DNA of 64,000 nucleotides from Sphingobacterium sp. ML3W (GCF_029542085.1 NZ_CP107036.1:1054001-1118000), one strand, 5' to 3'; shown: positions 36,319-46,002, numbered from the stretch's first letter. Made by a program: numbers and translations. Notes: generated from the sequence alone by a model not told the origin.

Positions 36319-37164
36319 TTAATATTCTTCTTCTACTTTGTAATCTAATAGCTCACTAGCTTCTTTGAGGACCTTCTCTTTTCTTTCCTTGTTAAGTCCA
36401 AGAATATCCAGTTTATCCGGATTGTTTACAAGATCTTTTACCAAGATCAACTGATTTTTTAAGAGCTGCTGTTCTTCCAGGTCCGAAAGGGTGGTTAAAC
36501 AGGTGACCGGATAAAAGACTGCTTTATCGACTCTTCTTTTGATACTATTCTCTTTTGGATAATCCCAAGAAAGCAAGTTGATGCCGTAATAAGTTGCAAA
36601 ATCGATCGAATCTGATGTAAAGTAGGCATTAGTGATGAGCCAGCCTTCCTGAAACTGTAATTTTTTGCCAAAAAAATCATAATCAATTCCACTGATATCT
36701 TTGAACCTCGATAGGTAGTACATTGGTGTGGTAACGGAGATCTTGGCGTCAATGTCATTTCTAAACTTACACTCCGCTGTCATCAACTTACCGTCTTTAT
36801 AAGCGACAACATCCAATTCATGGGAAACAGCATGACCTTGTACCGTCTGCCCAGTGGTGCTTTCATAACCGATTGAACGAAGCAAATGTGAGATGTATTT
36901 TTCAAAATAAAAACCCTCAGGTCCAAGATCACGTAAGGCTTTTTTTAGGCTGTATCGTGCGGCAAATGAGTTTCGAACGGTTTTCAGTGTATCGAAAGCC
37001 AACTGATATAACTCCCTGGTTGAAATCCCATCGTATATTTCACCGACAACACTATTATATACTTCGTTTACCTGATCGCTATTTGCTCCCGAACGGGAAA
37101 GAGAATGCCGTAAGGCGTCTCCATTAAAGGGTACTAATTCTCCAGAATATTTTTTGACTTGCAT
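36319..37164 (-). CDS. ATP-cone domain fused to a Mrr-like PD-(D/E)XK nuclease
   Basis: This 281-residue protein begins with an ATP-cone (about 1-85: QVKKYSGELVPFNGDALRHSLSRSG), the allosteric nucleotide-binding module of ribonucleotide reductase. The following region matches restriction endonuclease-like folds (about 95-215): FEKYISHLLRSIGYES, then HELDVVAYKDGKLMTAECKFR, holding the Asp and the E-C-K catalytic pair. No reductase domain is present. The combination suggests a nuclease controlled by nucleotide levels. It is monocistronic. Related proteins occur in Bacteroidota, but I know no assigned function. Confidence 0.8.
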   Translation of the reverse strand: MQVKKYSGELVPFNGDALRHSLSRSGANSDQVNEVYNSVVGEIYDGISTRELYQLAFDTLKTVRNSFAARYSLKKALRDLGPEGFYFEKYISHLLRSIGYESTTGQTVQGHAVSHELDVVAYKDGKLMTAECKFRNDIDAKISVTTPMYYLSRFKDISGIDYDFFGKKLQFQEGWLITNAYFTSDSIDFATYYGINLLSWDYPKENSIKRRVDKAVFYPVTCLTTLSDLEEQQLLKNQLILVKDLVNNPDKLDILGLNKERKEKVLKEASELLDYKVEEEY

Positions 37165-37298
37165 GGATATTTAATTTGATAAATACGAATATAAGGGATG
37201 TGATCCGAGAAATCATATAAAAACTATTATTCTATTTCTAAACTTTTTTGGATCATAATTTGTTTACATAAAGAAACAATACTTAAATATAGATAATT

Positions 37299-37595
37299 AT
37301 GAGTAACCTATTGCTATTTGCATTTGACAAGATTAAGGCTAAGATAAAAGATGATTGCATTGAGGAGAATATCGGTGCTTCCGAACGCGTGCTGTCTGTG
37401 ATTGCGGGTGGCTTTATTTTGGGTTTGGGCGTAAAAAAGATATTTAAATCTCCACTGACTGGGCTTTCAGGATTGACCCTTGGTGGGACGTTAATTTATC
37501 GTGGTGTAACAGGACATTGTGATGTCAAAAAATTGCTGGAAGATAAAGATGTTAAAAAAGTTGAGGTAATAGAACACCGTTATTTTGTTAAATAA
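37299..37595 (+). CDS. DUF2892 (YgaP-type) small membrane protein
   Basis: This 98-residue protein contains the YgaP-like DUF2892 membrane hairpin: ENIGASERVLSVIAGGFILGLGVKK, then GLSGLTLGGTLIYRGVTGHCDV. In YgaP this domain anchors a rhodanese, but no rhodanese is present here. The Cys in GHCDV is conserved in many DUF2892 proteins. It is monocistronic and its role is unknown. Confidence 0.85.
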   Translation: MSNLLLFAFDKIKAKIKDDCIEENIGASERVLSVIAGGFILGLGVKKIFKSPLTGLSGLTLGGTLIYRGVTGHCDVKKLLEDKDVKKVEVIEHRYFVK

Positions 37596-37890
37596 CATAG
37601 GGAATAACTGTATTCTGCTAATAAATAAACCAGCTTTTGTAGCGGCTTACCGATATTTTATTTGAAGATTGTAAGGTACACACTTTTTCTTGTTAGTAAG
37701 ATGTCATCATCATGTTGGTGCAATGACTCGTCTATAGATAGGTGGACTCAACGTTGAATAACTGGGGCTGTAGTAAATATAGAGCGAATATACTGGAAAT
37801 TTGTGGGTTAAAATATAGTGCAAAAATAAGCGGCCGAAAATTATCTTTTCAGCCGCTTATTTTTTAAAATCCTGCTGTTTAATCAGCTAT
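37596..37890. other. Intergenic gap with terminator only
   Basis: I see no gene in this stretch of 295 bp. Its last part holds the shared terminator. The sequence from 37600 to 37820 has short stops in all frames. Confidence 0.5.
37824..37866. terminator. Bidirectional terminator at the end of ychF
   Basis: AAATAAGCGGC and GCCGCTTATTT with inner GAAAA/TTTTC form a long stem, with T-runs on both strands. It lies 25 bp after the ychF stop. Confidence 0.85.
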
Positions 37891-38991
37891 TTATACATTA
37901 AAACGGAAGTGCATAATGTCACCATCTTGCACAATATAAGTTTTTCCTTCTACAGCTAATTTGCCGGCTTCCTTTACAGCACTTTCAGAGCCTAGACTAA
38001 CAAAGTCATCATATTTGATCACTTCAGCACGGATAAATCCTTTCTCAAAATCTGTATGAATGACACCAGCTGCCTGAGGCGCTGTGAAACCAGTCTCAAT
38101 TGTCCAGGCACGTACTTCTTGAACGCCTGCTGTAAAGTAGGTCGCTAAATTTAATAAGGAATATGCTGCTCTGATCAACTTATGGACACCAGATTCTTCT
38201 AATCCGAGGTCATCCAAAAACATCTTACGCTCTTCGTAACTCTCCAATTGAGCGATTTCAGACTCAATTTGTGCAGATATAACCAATACTTCAGCTTTTT
38301 CATCTTTCACGGCTTCTTTTACACGATCCACATAAGCGTTACCCGTATTGACAGAGCCTTCATCCACATTACATACGTAAAGTACTTGCTTTGCGGTTAA
38401 CAAGGCTAAGTCTTGGATAAATTCAAAATCTTCGGCTTCAATAGGTGCTGTACGTGCTGACTTGCCTGCCTCCAAATGTTCTTTAACGACAGATAGGATG
38501 TCAAAGGTTTTCTTAGCATCTTTATCACCACCGGTTTTTGCCATTTTCTCAACTTTTTGGATACGCTTTACCACAGTATCCAAATCCTTAAGTTGCAATT
38601 CTGTATCGATGATTTCTTTATCTCGGATTGGATCTACTGAACCATCCACGTGGATAACATTACCATCATCGAAACATCTCAAAACGTGGATGATCGCATT
38701 TGTTGTGCGGATATTTCCTAAAAACTGGTTACCTAATCCTTCACCTTTTGATGCTCCTTTTACCAATCCGGCGATATCGACGATTTCAATGGTATTTGGA
38801 ACGATACGTTGTGGATTGACTAACTCAGCTAATTTATTTAGACGGGCATCCGGTACGGTAATTACCCCAACATTTGGTTCAATTGTACAAAATGGAAAGT
38901 TTGCTGCCTGTGCTTTCGCATTCGACAGACAGTTAAATAATGTTGATTTACCAACGTTTGGTAAACCTACGATACCGCATTGTAAAGCCAT
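37891..38991 (-). CDS. ychF: Ribosome-associated ATPase/GTPase YchF
   Basis: This conserved OBG-family P-loop protein of 366 residues begins MALQCGIVGLPNVGKSTLFN (Walker A GLPNVGKS). It continues with NFPFCTIEPNVG, DIAGLVKGASKGEGLGN and a C-terminal TGS-like domain ending DIMHFRFNV. YchF (OLA1) binds ribosomes, hydrolyses ATP and influences stress responses. The frame extends nine codons further to 39018, but the ATG at 38991 matches the family N terminus. A -7 box TATCTTTG is found at 39018-39025 (minus). Confidence 0.95.
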   Translation of the reverse strand: MALQCGIVGLPNVGKSTLFNCLSNAKAQAANFPFCTIEPNVGVITVPDARLNKLAELVNPQRIVPNTIEIVDIAGLVKGASKGEGLGNQFLGNIRTTNAIIHVLRCFDDGNVIHVDGSVDPIRDKEIIDTELQLKDLDTVVKRIQKVEKMAKTGGDKDAKKTFDILSVVKEHLEAGKSARTAPIEAEDFEFIQDLALLTAKQVLYVCNVDEGSVNTGNAYVDRVKEAVKDEKAEVLVISAQIESEIAQLESYEERKMFLDDLGLEESGVHKLIRAAYSLLNLATYFTAGVQEVRAWTIETGFTAPQAAGVIHTDFEKGFIRAEVIKYDDFVSLGSESAVKEAGKLAVEGKTYIVQDGDIMHFRFNV

Positions 38992-39017
38992 ATATAGTGC
39001 AAATTTTTGAAATTCCA

Positions 39018-39025
39018 CAAAGATA
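39018..39025 (-). promoter_or_regulatory. Candidate -7 box of ychF
   Basis: The minus strand reads TATCTTTG, an exact TAnnTTTG match, 27 bp before the preferred ATG. It overlaps the alternative upstream start, which supports the shorter gene. Confidence 0.5.
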
Positions 39026-39059
39026 GAAAATTCACTGTAATTTTTAACTATCTTGTGGA

Positions 39060-39407
39060 ATGCTTCGATGGTACAAAATTGATAACGCCCAATTTCTAAA
39101 GGACAAGGGGATAACAGAGCATAATTTTGGCGGAAAGACCATTTGTCTTACTTGGTTTGAAGATCAATTGCATGCCTTCTCCAGGAAATGTCCCCATGCG
39201 GGCGCTCCGCTCAAAAATGGTTGGTGTGAACGGGGTAAAGTGATCTGTCCCTTCCATCGCCATGAATTTGATCTTGTAACAGGCAAGGGTAATCCTGCCC
39301 AACATGACTTTATCCATATTTACCCCGTTAAAGAGGAAGAAAACACCTATTATGTGGGTATTGAGAAAGGATTTTGGCAAAGTTTTCTCGGTTTTAAAAG
39401 TAACTAA
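39060..39407 (+). CDS. Rieske [2Fe-2S] domain protein
   Basis: This 115-residue protein is a single Rieske domain. The cluster ligands are visible as CPHAGAPL (Cys-x-His) and CPFHRHEFD (Cys-x-x-His). It resembles small ferredoxin-type Rieske proteins (NirD-like or dioxygenase ferredoxins), not membrane complex III subunits, because no anchor is present. No oxygenase or nitrite reductase gene lies nearby, so its redox partner is unknown. It diverges from ychF. Confidence 0.9.
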   Translation: MLRWYKIDNAQFLKDKGITEHNFGGKTICLTWFEDQLHAFSRKCPHAGAPLKNGWCERGKVICPFHRHEFDLVTGKGNPAQHDFIHIYPVKEEENTYYVGIEKGFWQSFLGFKSN

Positions 39408-39453
39408 AGTATCATATCTCTTGATGCAATCGCATATCTAAGCAGTAAATAAG

Positions 39454-39461
39454 TATATTTG
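39454..39461 (+). promoter_or_regulatory. Candidate -7 box of gpsA
   Basis: TATATTTG matches TAnnTTTG exactly and lies 22 bp before the gpsA start. No -33 element was identified. Confidence 0.45.
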
Positions 39462-39483
39462 CTTTCGAAAACAAATTAAAAAC

Positions 39484-40488
39484 ATGCAGGGGAAAAAGAT
39501 TGGTATAATTGGTAGCGGAAGCTGGGCGACGGCCATGATCAAGATGCTATGCGAAAATGACCAAGACAAACATATTTTTTGGTGGATTAGAAAAGAGGAG
39601 GATGCAGAGTATATTCAACAATTCAAACACAACCCGACCTATTTGAGTGGTGTTTCTGTTGATTTGAGTATTACAACCATCGATACCAATGCCAAAAATG
39701 TTGTTGTTAATTCAGATATTGTTATTTTAAATACGCCAGCAGCCTATTTAAAAGATGCATTGAGAGGAGTCACAAAGGAGGATTTTAAAGATAAAATAGT
39801 CGTGTCAGCCATCAAAGGGATTATTCCTAAGGATAACCTGATTATCGGCGAATTTTTGGAACAGCATTACGCGGTCGATATCGAACGGATCTGTGTGGTC
39901 GGAGGACCTTGTCATGCAGAAGAAGTCGCATTAGGCAAGCTTTCCTACCTGACATTTGGATGCAAAAATTTGGATAGTGCAGCCCTGGTTGCTTCGTTTT
40001 TGTCTTCCAGAGTCATTAAAACGATCTTGTCGGAAGATATTTTAGGAATTGAATTTGGAGCGGTATTAAAGAATATTTATGCCCTTGCCGGGGGTATATG
40101 CCATGGGTTGGGCTATGGCGATAACTTTCAGGCAGTTTTGGTTTCCAATGCTATCCGCGAGATGCGTCGGTTTGTTGCTAAAGTAGATGGCGATACATCC
40201 CGAGATGTCAATACCTCAGCTTATTTGGGAGACCTGTTGGTTACAGCATATTCGCAGTTTAGCCGCAATAGAACATTTGGTAATATGATCGGTAAAGGGT
40301 ATAGCGTGCAATCGGCTCAACTTGAAATGAATATGGTGGCCGAAGGTTATTATGCTTCTGCTTGTATTCAGGAATATGCCGAAAAATATGCTGTCGAATT
40401 ACCTATTTGTGATGCCGTATATTCAATTTTATATCAACATCAGCCTGCATCTAAAATTATTCAAGCCCTGAGCGAAAAATTAACATAA
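39484..40488 (+). CDS. gpsA: NAD(P)H-dependent glycerol-3-phosphate dehydrogenase
   Basis: This 334-residue enzyme makes sn-glycerol 3-phosphate from dihydroxyacetone phosphate for phospholipids. It shows the dinucleotide-binding start IGIIGSGSWATAM, then VSAIKGI, the Lys in LKNIYALAGGICHGLGYGDN and RNRTFGNMIGKG. It is the first gene of a run gpsA-hemF-M16-M16 with gaps of 16-17 bp or overlaps, likely one operon. Confidence 0.95.
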   Translation: MQGKKIGIIGSGSWATAMIKMLCENDQDKHIFWWIRKEEDAEYIQQFKHNPTYLSGVSVDLSITTIDTNAKNVVVNSDIVILNTPAAYLKDALRGVTKEDFKDKIVVSAIKGIIPKDNLIIGEFLEQHYAVDIERICVVGGPCHAEEVALGKLSYLTFGCKNLDSAALVASFLSSRVIKTILSEDILGIEFGAVLKNIYALAGGICHGLGYGDNFQAVLVSNAIREMRRFVAKVDGDTSRDVNTSAYLGDLLVTAYSQFSRNRTFGNMIGKGYSVQSAQLEMNMVAEGYYASACIQEYAEKYAVELPICDAVYSILYQHQPASKIIQALSEKLT

Positions 40489-40504
40489 ACTAGCGATAGA
40501 GTAG

Positions 40505-41404
40505 ATGATTACAAAAGAAGCGATAGCTTTAGCTTATAAAGAAATTCAAGATGAAATATGCCAGGCTTTGGAACGCTTGGACGGTTCGGCCCGCTTTGAG
40601 GAGGAACTATGGGAAAGAGAAGGTGGTGGTGGTGGCCGAACACGGATTATTCAAAACGGCAATATATTGGAAAAAGGTGGAGTTAACTTTTCCGCTGTGC
40701 ATGGCAAACTACCCGAGACAATAAAAAAAGCGTTTGGCGTCGATGAAGACGATTTTTTCGCCACAGGAGTTTCGATTGTCATTCATCCCAATAATCCGTG
40801 GGTACCGATCATTCATATGAACATCCGATATTTCGAATTGAATGAACAGATGCGTTGGTTTGGAGGAGGGATTGATCTGACACCACATTACGTGAATGAA
40901 GATGATGCGCAGTTTTTCCATCAACAATTGAAAACGGTCTGTGATAAACATAATCCGACTTTTTATGATGAATTTAAAAAATGGGCCGATGACTATTTCT
41001 TTATTCGTCATAGACAAGAAACCCGTGGAATAGGAGGGGTTTTCTACGATAAATTAAATACAGCGAAAACAGGTATGGCTATGGAAGATATCTTGGCATT
41101 TTCCTGTGACTTAGGTCGTAGCTTTGCACCGACCTATACTGCGCTGGTTGAAAAAAACAGAAATAAAGTATATAACGATACGCAGAAAAATTGGCAATTG
41201 ATCCGTCGGGGACGCTACGTTGAGTTTAATTTGGTCTGGGATTCTGGTACTAAATTTGGACTGGAAACAAATGGCCGTATCGAGTCCATACTGATGAGTC
41301 TACCATCTCAAGCCAATTGGGTATACGATCATCACCCTGAAGAAGGCTCCGAAGAAGCCAAGACCTTATCCTTGTTGCGAAAAGGTATTAACTGGATTTC
41401 ATAA
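40505..41404 (+). CDS. hemF: Oxygen-dependent coproporphyrinogen III oxidase
   Basis: This 299-residue enzyme converts coproporphyrinogen III to protoporphyrinogen IX using oxygen, late in heme synthesis. Typical stretches are GGVNFSAVHG, HPNNPWVPIIHMNIRYF, GGGIDLTPHY, FYDEFKKWADDYFFIRHR and GRYVEFNLVWDSGTKFGL. It indicates aerobic heme synthesis. It follows gpsA by 16 bp and precedes the peptidase pair by 17 bp. Confidence 0.96.
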   Translation: MITKEAIALAYKEIQDEICQALERLDGSARFEEELWEREGGGGGRTRIIQNGNILEKGGVNFSAVHGKLPETIKKAFGVDEDDFFATGVSIVIHPNNPWVPIIHMNIRYFELNEQMRWFGGGIDLTPHYVNEDDAQFFHQQLKTVCDKHNPTFYDEFKKWADDYFFIRHRQETRGIGGVFYDKLNTAKTGMAMEDILAFSCDLGRSFAPTYTALVEKNRNKVYNDTQKNWQLIRRGRYVEFNLVWDSGTKFGLETNGRIESILMSLPSQANWVYDHHPEEGSEEAKTLSLLRKGINWIS

Positions 41405-41421
41405 AATCGAAAAAGAACTAG

Positions 41422-42681
41422 ATGGTTTCATACCAAAAATTTACTTTAGAAAACGGCCTACGTGTGTTGGTACATGAGGATCATAACACAGCAATGGCCT
41501 GTGTAAATATATTGTACGATGTAGGTGCAAGGGACGAATCTCCGGAGCAAACCGGTTTTGCTCATTTATTTGAACACTTGATGTTTGGCGGTAGCGTCAA
41601 TATCCCTAGTTTTGATACAGAATTACAAAAAGTAGGTGGTGAGAATAATGCTTTTACCAGCAATGATATTACCAATTACTATATTACTTTACCCTCTTCC
41701 AATCTGGAAACAGCCCTTTGGTTAGAATCGGATCGTATGTTAAGCTTAGCATTCTCTCCACAGAGCCTTGAAGTACAGCGGAATGTAGTAAGTGAAGAAT
41801 TTAAACAACGTTATCTCAATCAGCCTTATGGGGATGCTTGGCTCAAATTGCGTCCTTTAGCGTATAAAGTGCATCCATATCGTTGGGCCACCATCGGCAA
41901 AGAGCTAAAACATATCGAAGATGCGACCATGGAGGATGTCAAGGCCTTCTTCAAATTGCATTACAATCCACAGAGTGCAATTATGGTTGTCTCGGGTGAT
42001 GTTCATTATGAAGAAGTTAAATCCTTGGTTCAGAAATGGTTCGGCGATATTGATCCCGGTCAAAAATATAACCGTCAGCTACCGCAAGAACCGATACAAA
42101 AGGAACTAAGAAGGGAAACGGCTTTTGCTCCAGTACCACTAGATGCACTTTACATGGCTTTTCACGGACCGGCACGACTGGAAGATGGTTACTTTGCGAT
42201 GGACCTACTCTCGGATATTCTTTCCAGAGGATCTTCATCAAGACTATACCGTAGACTAGTAAAAGAAGAGCGGCTCTTTAGTGAATTAAATGCTTATGTG
42301 ATGGGTAGTATTGATAATAACCTGTTTGTTATCGAAGGTAAGCCTTCCGAAGGAATATCGTTGGAAGAAGCCGAATGTGCAGTATGGGGAGAACTCGATC
42401 TGTTGAAAAAAGAATTGGTGTCTAATATCGAGCTGGAAAAAGTTAAAAATAAAATCGAGTCAACCAATGTATTTGCTGAATTATCAATCTTGGATAAGGC
42501 AATGAATTTGGCCTTTCATGAGTTGCTTGGTGATGCCGATGGTATCAATACCGAAGTGTCGAAATATTTGGCTGTTACGGCCCAAGAAGTACAAGCACAA
42601 GCACAAGCTATTTTTAATCCCGAAAACGCATCAGTATTAATGTATAAAGCACAAGAGGAGGAGATACGACATGTTGGATAG
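41422..42681 (+). CDS. M16 family zinc peptidase, catalytic subunit
   Basis: This 419-residue pitrilysin-type peptidase has the inverted zinc motif HLFEH (His48, Glu51, His52), with the later metal Glu in the region after EVQRNVVSEE. It resembles PqqL/processing-peptidase beta-like subunits. It has no clear signal peptide, so it seems cytosolic or periplasmic by another route. It overlaps the next M16 gene by 11 bp, and the two likely form an active/inactive heterodimer. Confidence 0.92.
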   Translation: MVSYQKFTLENGLRVLVHEDHNTAMACVNILYDVGARDESPEQTGFAHLFEHLMFGGSVNIPSFDTELQKVGGENNAFTSNDITNYYITLPSSNLETALWLESDRMLSLAFSPQSLEVQRNVVSEEFKQRYLNQPYGDAWLKLRPLAYKVHPYRWATIGKELKHIEDATMEDVKAFFKLHYNPQSAIMVVSGDVHYEEVKSLVQKWFGDIDPGQKYNRQLPQEPIQKELRRETAFAPVPLDALYMAFHGPARLEDGYFAMDLLSDILSRGSSSRLYRRLVKEERLFSELNAYVMGSIDNNLFVIEGKPSEGISLEEAECAVWGELDLLKKELVSNIELEKVKNKIESTNVFAELSILDKAMNLAFHELLGDADGINTEVSKYLAVTAQEVQAQAQAIFNPENASVLMYKAQEEEIRHVG

Positions 42682-43993
42682 AACAAAAGCACCTGAATTC
42701 CGTGAAATCGGTCATATAAGTTTGAAAGAACCTGTCAAAAAGCAGTTCGCAAACGGATTGCCAGTGTATGTATTTCATTCTCCTGAACAAGAACTTGTCC
42801 GCATTGAATGGATTTTTGAAAATAAATACCTCGATGTACAAAATGAAAATCCGCTACTGAATAGTGCATTAAGTGCATTGTTAAAAGAAGGTACAATGAG
42901 CATGTCAAGTGCCGAGATTGCAGACAAAGTAGATTTTTATGGTGCATTTCTCGTCCCTGAATACTCCTTTGATGTAACCTCCTTGTCTTTGTATACATTG
43001 AACAGACATAGTCAGGTTTTGCTACCGCTTGTCAAAGATATACTGACAGAAGCATCTATTCCACAGGAGGAACTTGATACCTATCTACGTAACAACAAGC
43101 AAAAATTTCAGGTATCCATTCAAAAAAATGATTATTTGGCACGACGTAAGTTTTACAACTTGGTTTTTGGTGAAAGCAACCGTTATGGTCGTACGCCAAA
43201 ACTAGATGATTATGATGCGATTAATCGTGATCAATTGATTGCATTGTATCAGAAAGAGATTGTACCGAGCAATTGTACATTGGTTGTGTCGGGAAATGTT
43301 TCTGATAATTTGATGAAAGAGTTGGAGCAGATTTTTGGATTCGAATGGCCCGACGATACAGCAGTCACTACGGCAAATAATCCTGTATTTATTCAAGATG
43401 CCGGTGGTATAGCTTATGAAGAAAAAGAAAATGCACTACAATCAGCTATTCGTCTGGGGAATCAAACCATTTCGAGAACCCATCCCGATTACCCTGCGCT
43501 ACAATTTGTAAATACATTATTGGGTGGATTTTTCGGTTCGCGATTGATGCGAAATATCCGTGAGGAAAAAGGATATACCTACAGTATTGGTTCGGCGGTT
43601 GCGACCTTAAAACATACCGGCTTTTTAACAATTGCTACGGAAGTTGGTGTAGATGTAACAAATGCAACGTTAACAGAGATCGAGAAAGAAATCAACCTGT
43701 TGAAGACCACATTAGCCATGGACGAAGAAGTCGAGTTGGTGAAAACCTATATGGAGGGATCGATGTTGGGTTCTTTGGAGAGTATCTTTTCTCACGCGGA
43801 TAAATTCAAAAATGTCTTGTTGAACGATATGAGCTTAACGTATTATTCTTATTACATGGAACAGGTCAAAAACATGACACCCGAGAAAGTTCGTGATATC
43901 GCAAATAAATATTTCGATTTTAACCAAATGATTAAGGTTGTCGTAGGTAAATTCAATCAGTTGGAACCGATTCATCAAGCGGTTGTAAATTAA
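42671..43993 (+). CDS. M16 family peptidase-like subunit, non-catalytic
   Basis: This 440-residue M16 homolog lacks the HxxEH zinc motif: the equivalent stretch reads LNSALSALLKEGT. It keeps the C-terminal substrate-binding motif with GSRLMRNIREEKGYTYSIG. In bacterial M16B pairs this subunit supplies the arginine/tyrosine motif while the other supplies zinc. It is coupled to the catalytic gene by an 11-bp overlap. Confidence 0.92.
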   Translation: MLDRTKAPEFREIGHISLKEPVKKQFANGLPVYVFHSPEQELVRIEWIFENKYLDVQNENPLLNSALSALLKEGTMSMSSAEIADKVDFYGAFLVPEYSFDVTSLSLYTLNRHSQVLLPLVKDILTEASIPQEELDTYLRNNKQKFQVSIQKNDYLARRKFYNLVFGESNRYGRTPKLDDYDAINRDQLIALYQKEIVPSNCTLVVSGNVSDNLMKELEQIFGFEWPDDTAVTTANNPVFIQDAGGIAYEEKENALQSAIRLGNQTISRTHPDYPALQFVNTLLGGFFGSRLMRNIREEKGYTYSIGSAVATLKHTGFLTIATEVGVDVTNATLTEIEKEINLLKTTLAMDEEVELVKTYMEGSMLGSLESIFSHADKFKNVLLNDMSLTYYSYYMEQVKNMTPEKVRDIANKYFDFNQMIKVVVGKFNQLEPIHQAVVN

Positions 43994-44027
43994 ATTTCAC
44001 AGACTACAAAAATCAAATTCAACTTTG

Positions 44028-44035
44028 TATTTTTG
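44028..44035 (+). promoter_or_regulatory. Candidate -7 box of the DnaQ-like gene
   Basis: TATTTTTG matches TAnnTTTG exactly, 29 bp upstream of the start codon. The -33 element is not evident. Confidence 0.45.
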
Positions 44036-44064
44036 GTTTTTGTAAAAAAAGCATACTATCCAGC

Positions 44065-45018
44065 ATGGAATTAAAATTAAAGAGGCCATTGGTATTTTTC
44101 GATTTGGAGACGACAGGAGTTAATGTCGCGACAGATCGTATTGTAGAAGTATCATTTTTGAAAGTGGTGCCCAGTGGTGAAGAAACTGTATATACGAAGA
44201 AAATTAATCCAGAAAGACCGATTCCTGCAGAATCAACGTTCTTTCATGGTATTCGTGATGAAGATATCAAAGATGCACCAACATTTAAAGCCATTGCGGT
44301 AGAATTAGCGGCATTTATTGGCGATGCGGATTTGGCAGGATACAATTCAAATAAGTTTGATGTACCTATGCTTATGGAAGAATTTTTACGTGCAGGCGTG
44401 GATTTTTCGTTGGAAGGGCGTGCCTTTGTTGATGTACAGAACATCTTCCATCAAATGGAACAGCGTACTTTAAAGGCAGCGTATAAGTTCTATTGTAATG
44501 AAAATCTTGAAAATGCACATACTGCTGAAGCGGATGTGCGTGCTACGTATGAAGTCTTAAAAGCACAGTTGACAAAATACGAAGGATCAGCATTTGAAGA
44601 TCGTCATGGCGTTGTATCTTATCCTGTTGTCAATGATGTTGCTGCATTGCACGATTTTACAAATTTAAGTAAACCCGTAGATTTCGCAGGCCGCATCGTA
44701 TACAACGAAGATGGATTAGAGACCATTAATTTTGGTAAACACAAAGGAAAACCAATTGTAGAAGTCTTTGAACAGGAGCCCAGCTATTATGCGTGGATGC
44801 AGAACGGTGATTTTCCTTTATATACCAAAAAAGTACTGGAAAATATCTGGATCAGATATAAGAAAGAAAAAAGCGAGCAAAAAGCGAAAGCAACTCCGAC
44901 GCATTCAGTAGAAGATAAAAAAACTGCTAAAAAGGAATTCAATCAGCAAAAAGAGGAGAAACCTCAAAATATCTCTTTGGATATGTTGAAAGGATTGCAA
45001 GATAAATTTAAAAAATAA
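44065..45018 (+). CDS. DnaQ-like 3'-5' exonuclease with C-terminal DUF3820
   Basis: The N-terminal 170 residues are a DEDDh exonuclease: FFDLETTG (Asp13, Glu15), NSNKFDVP and the late HTAEADVRAT. The middle is followed by a DUF3820-like segment (about 215-270): INFGKHKGKPIVEVFEQEPSYYAWMQNGDFPLYTK. The tail is lysine-rich. It may act in DNA repair or proofreading; DUF3820 has no clear function. It precedes trxB by 27 bp and the two may be co-transcribed. Confidence 0.9.
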   Translation: MELKLKRPLVFFDLETTGVNVATDRIVEVSFLKVVPSGEETVYTKKINPERPIPAESTFFHGIRDEDIKDAPTFKAIAVELAAFIGDADLAGYNSNKFDVPMLMEEFLRAGVDFSLEGRAFVDVQNIFHQMEQRTLKAAYKFYCNENLENAHTAEADVRATYEVLKAQLTKYEGSAFEDRHGVVSYPVVNDVAALHDFTNLSKPVDFAGRIVYNEDGLETINFGKHKGKPIVEVFEQEPSYYAWMQNGDFPLYTKKVLENIWIRYKKEKSEQKAKATPTHSVEDKKTAKKEFNQQKEEKPQNISLDMLKGLQDKFKK

Positions 45019-45045
45019 CTTTATTAATAGCTTAGAAAAAGGATT

Positions 45046-46002
45046 ATGGAATTCAAACAAGAAGTGGAGCATGTACAATGTCTGATTATTGGTTCAGGAC
45101 CGGCGGGATATACTGCAGCAATTTATGCTGCCCGTGCGGATATGAAACCAGTGGTATATACAGGTATTGTACCGGGGGGGCAGTTGACACAAACCACAGA
45201 AGTGGACAATTTTCCGGGATATCCAAAAGGGATTACCGGTCCAGTTATGATGGAAGACTTACGGGAACAAGCTGAACGCTTTGGAACATCCGTACGCTTT
45301 GGTTATGTGACAAAGGTAGACTTCACAGGTGATGTACACCGCGTAGAAATCGATGGAACAGTTCAGGTTACTGCCGACACCGTGATTATTGCTACAGGAG
45401 CAACAGCGAAGTGGTTGGGCTTAGAATCTGAACAAAAATATAACGGTTTTGGTGTGTCAGCTTGTGCTGTCTGTGACGGTTTCTTCTTTAAAAATCAAGA
45501 AGTTGCCATCGTAGGTGCTGGCGATACAGCTGCAGAAGAGGCGACTTATCTCGCAAAATTGTGTTCGAAAGTTCACATGTTGGTGCGCCGTGATGAGTTC
45601 CGCGCATCTAAAGCAATGGTGCACCGCGTCATGAACACACCGAATATTGAAGTACATTACAACTCCGAGGCTAAAGAGGTTTTAGGGGATGGTCAAGTGG
45701 TGACAGGAATCCGTGTAATTAATAATAAAGATCAATCTGAGAAAGATCTTGAAGTAACAGGTTTCTTCGTTGCAATCGGTCATAAACCCAATACGGAGTT
45801 GTTTACTGGCGTATTGGAAATGGATGAAACAGGCTATCTGATTACCAAGCCAGATAGTACTGCAACCAATATACCAGGAGTGTTTGCCTGTGGAGATGTA
45901 CAGGATAATATATTCCGCCAAGCGATTACTGCGGCTGGTACTGGTTGTATGGCTGCACTTGAAGCAGAAAGATATCTTGCTGCAAAAGAAAACGGAGAAT
46001 AA
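45046..46002 (+). CDS. trxB: Thioredoxin-disulfide reductase
   Basis: This 318-residue flavoenzyme passes electrons from NADPH to thioredoxin. It has the FAD motif IIGSGPAGYTAAIYAAR, the redox pair CAVC (Cys140, Cys143), the NADPH motif VGAGDTAAEEA and the second FAD motif GVFACGDVQD. It ends the DnaQ-like/trxB pair at a strong terminator. Confidence 0.97.
   Translation: MEFKQEVEHVQCLIIGSGPAGYTAAIYAARADMKPVVYTGIVPGGQLTQTTEVDNFPGYPKGITGPVMMEDLREQAERFGTSVRFGYVTKVDFTGDVHRVEIDGTVQVTADTVIIATGATAKWLGLESEQKYNGFGVSACAVCDGFFFKNQEVAIVGAGDTAAEEATYLAKLCSKVHMLVRRDEFRASKAMVHRVMNTPNIEVHYNSEAKEVLGDGQVVTGIRVINNKDQSEKDLEVTGFFVAIGHKPNTELFTGVLEMDETGYLITKPDSTATNIPGVFACGDVQDNIFRQAITAAGTGCMAALEAERYLAAKENGE

Noticed and set aside
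38462-39010. 182-codon open frame antisense to ychF
   Set aside because: ychF is certain from its motifs, and the antisense frame reflects codon bias of the real gene.
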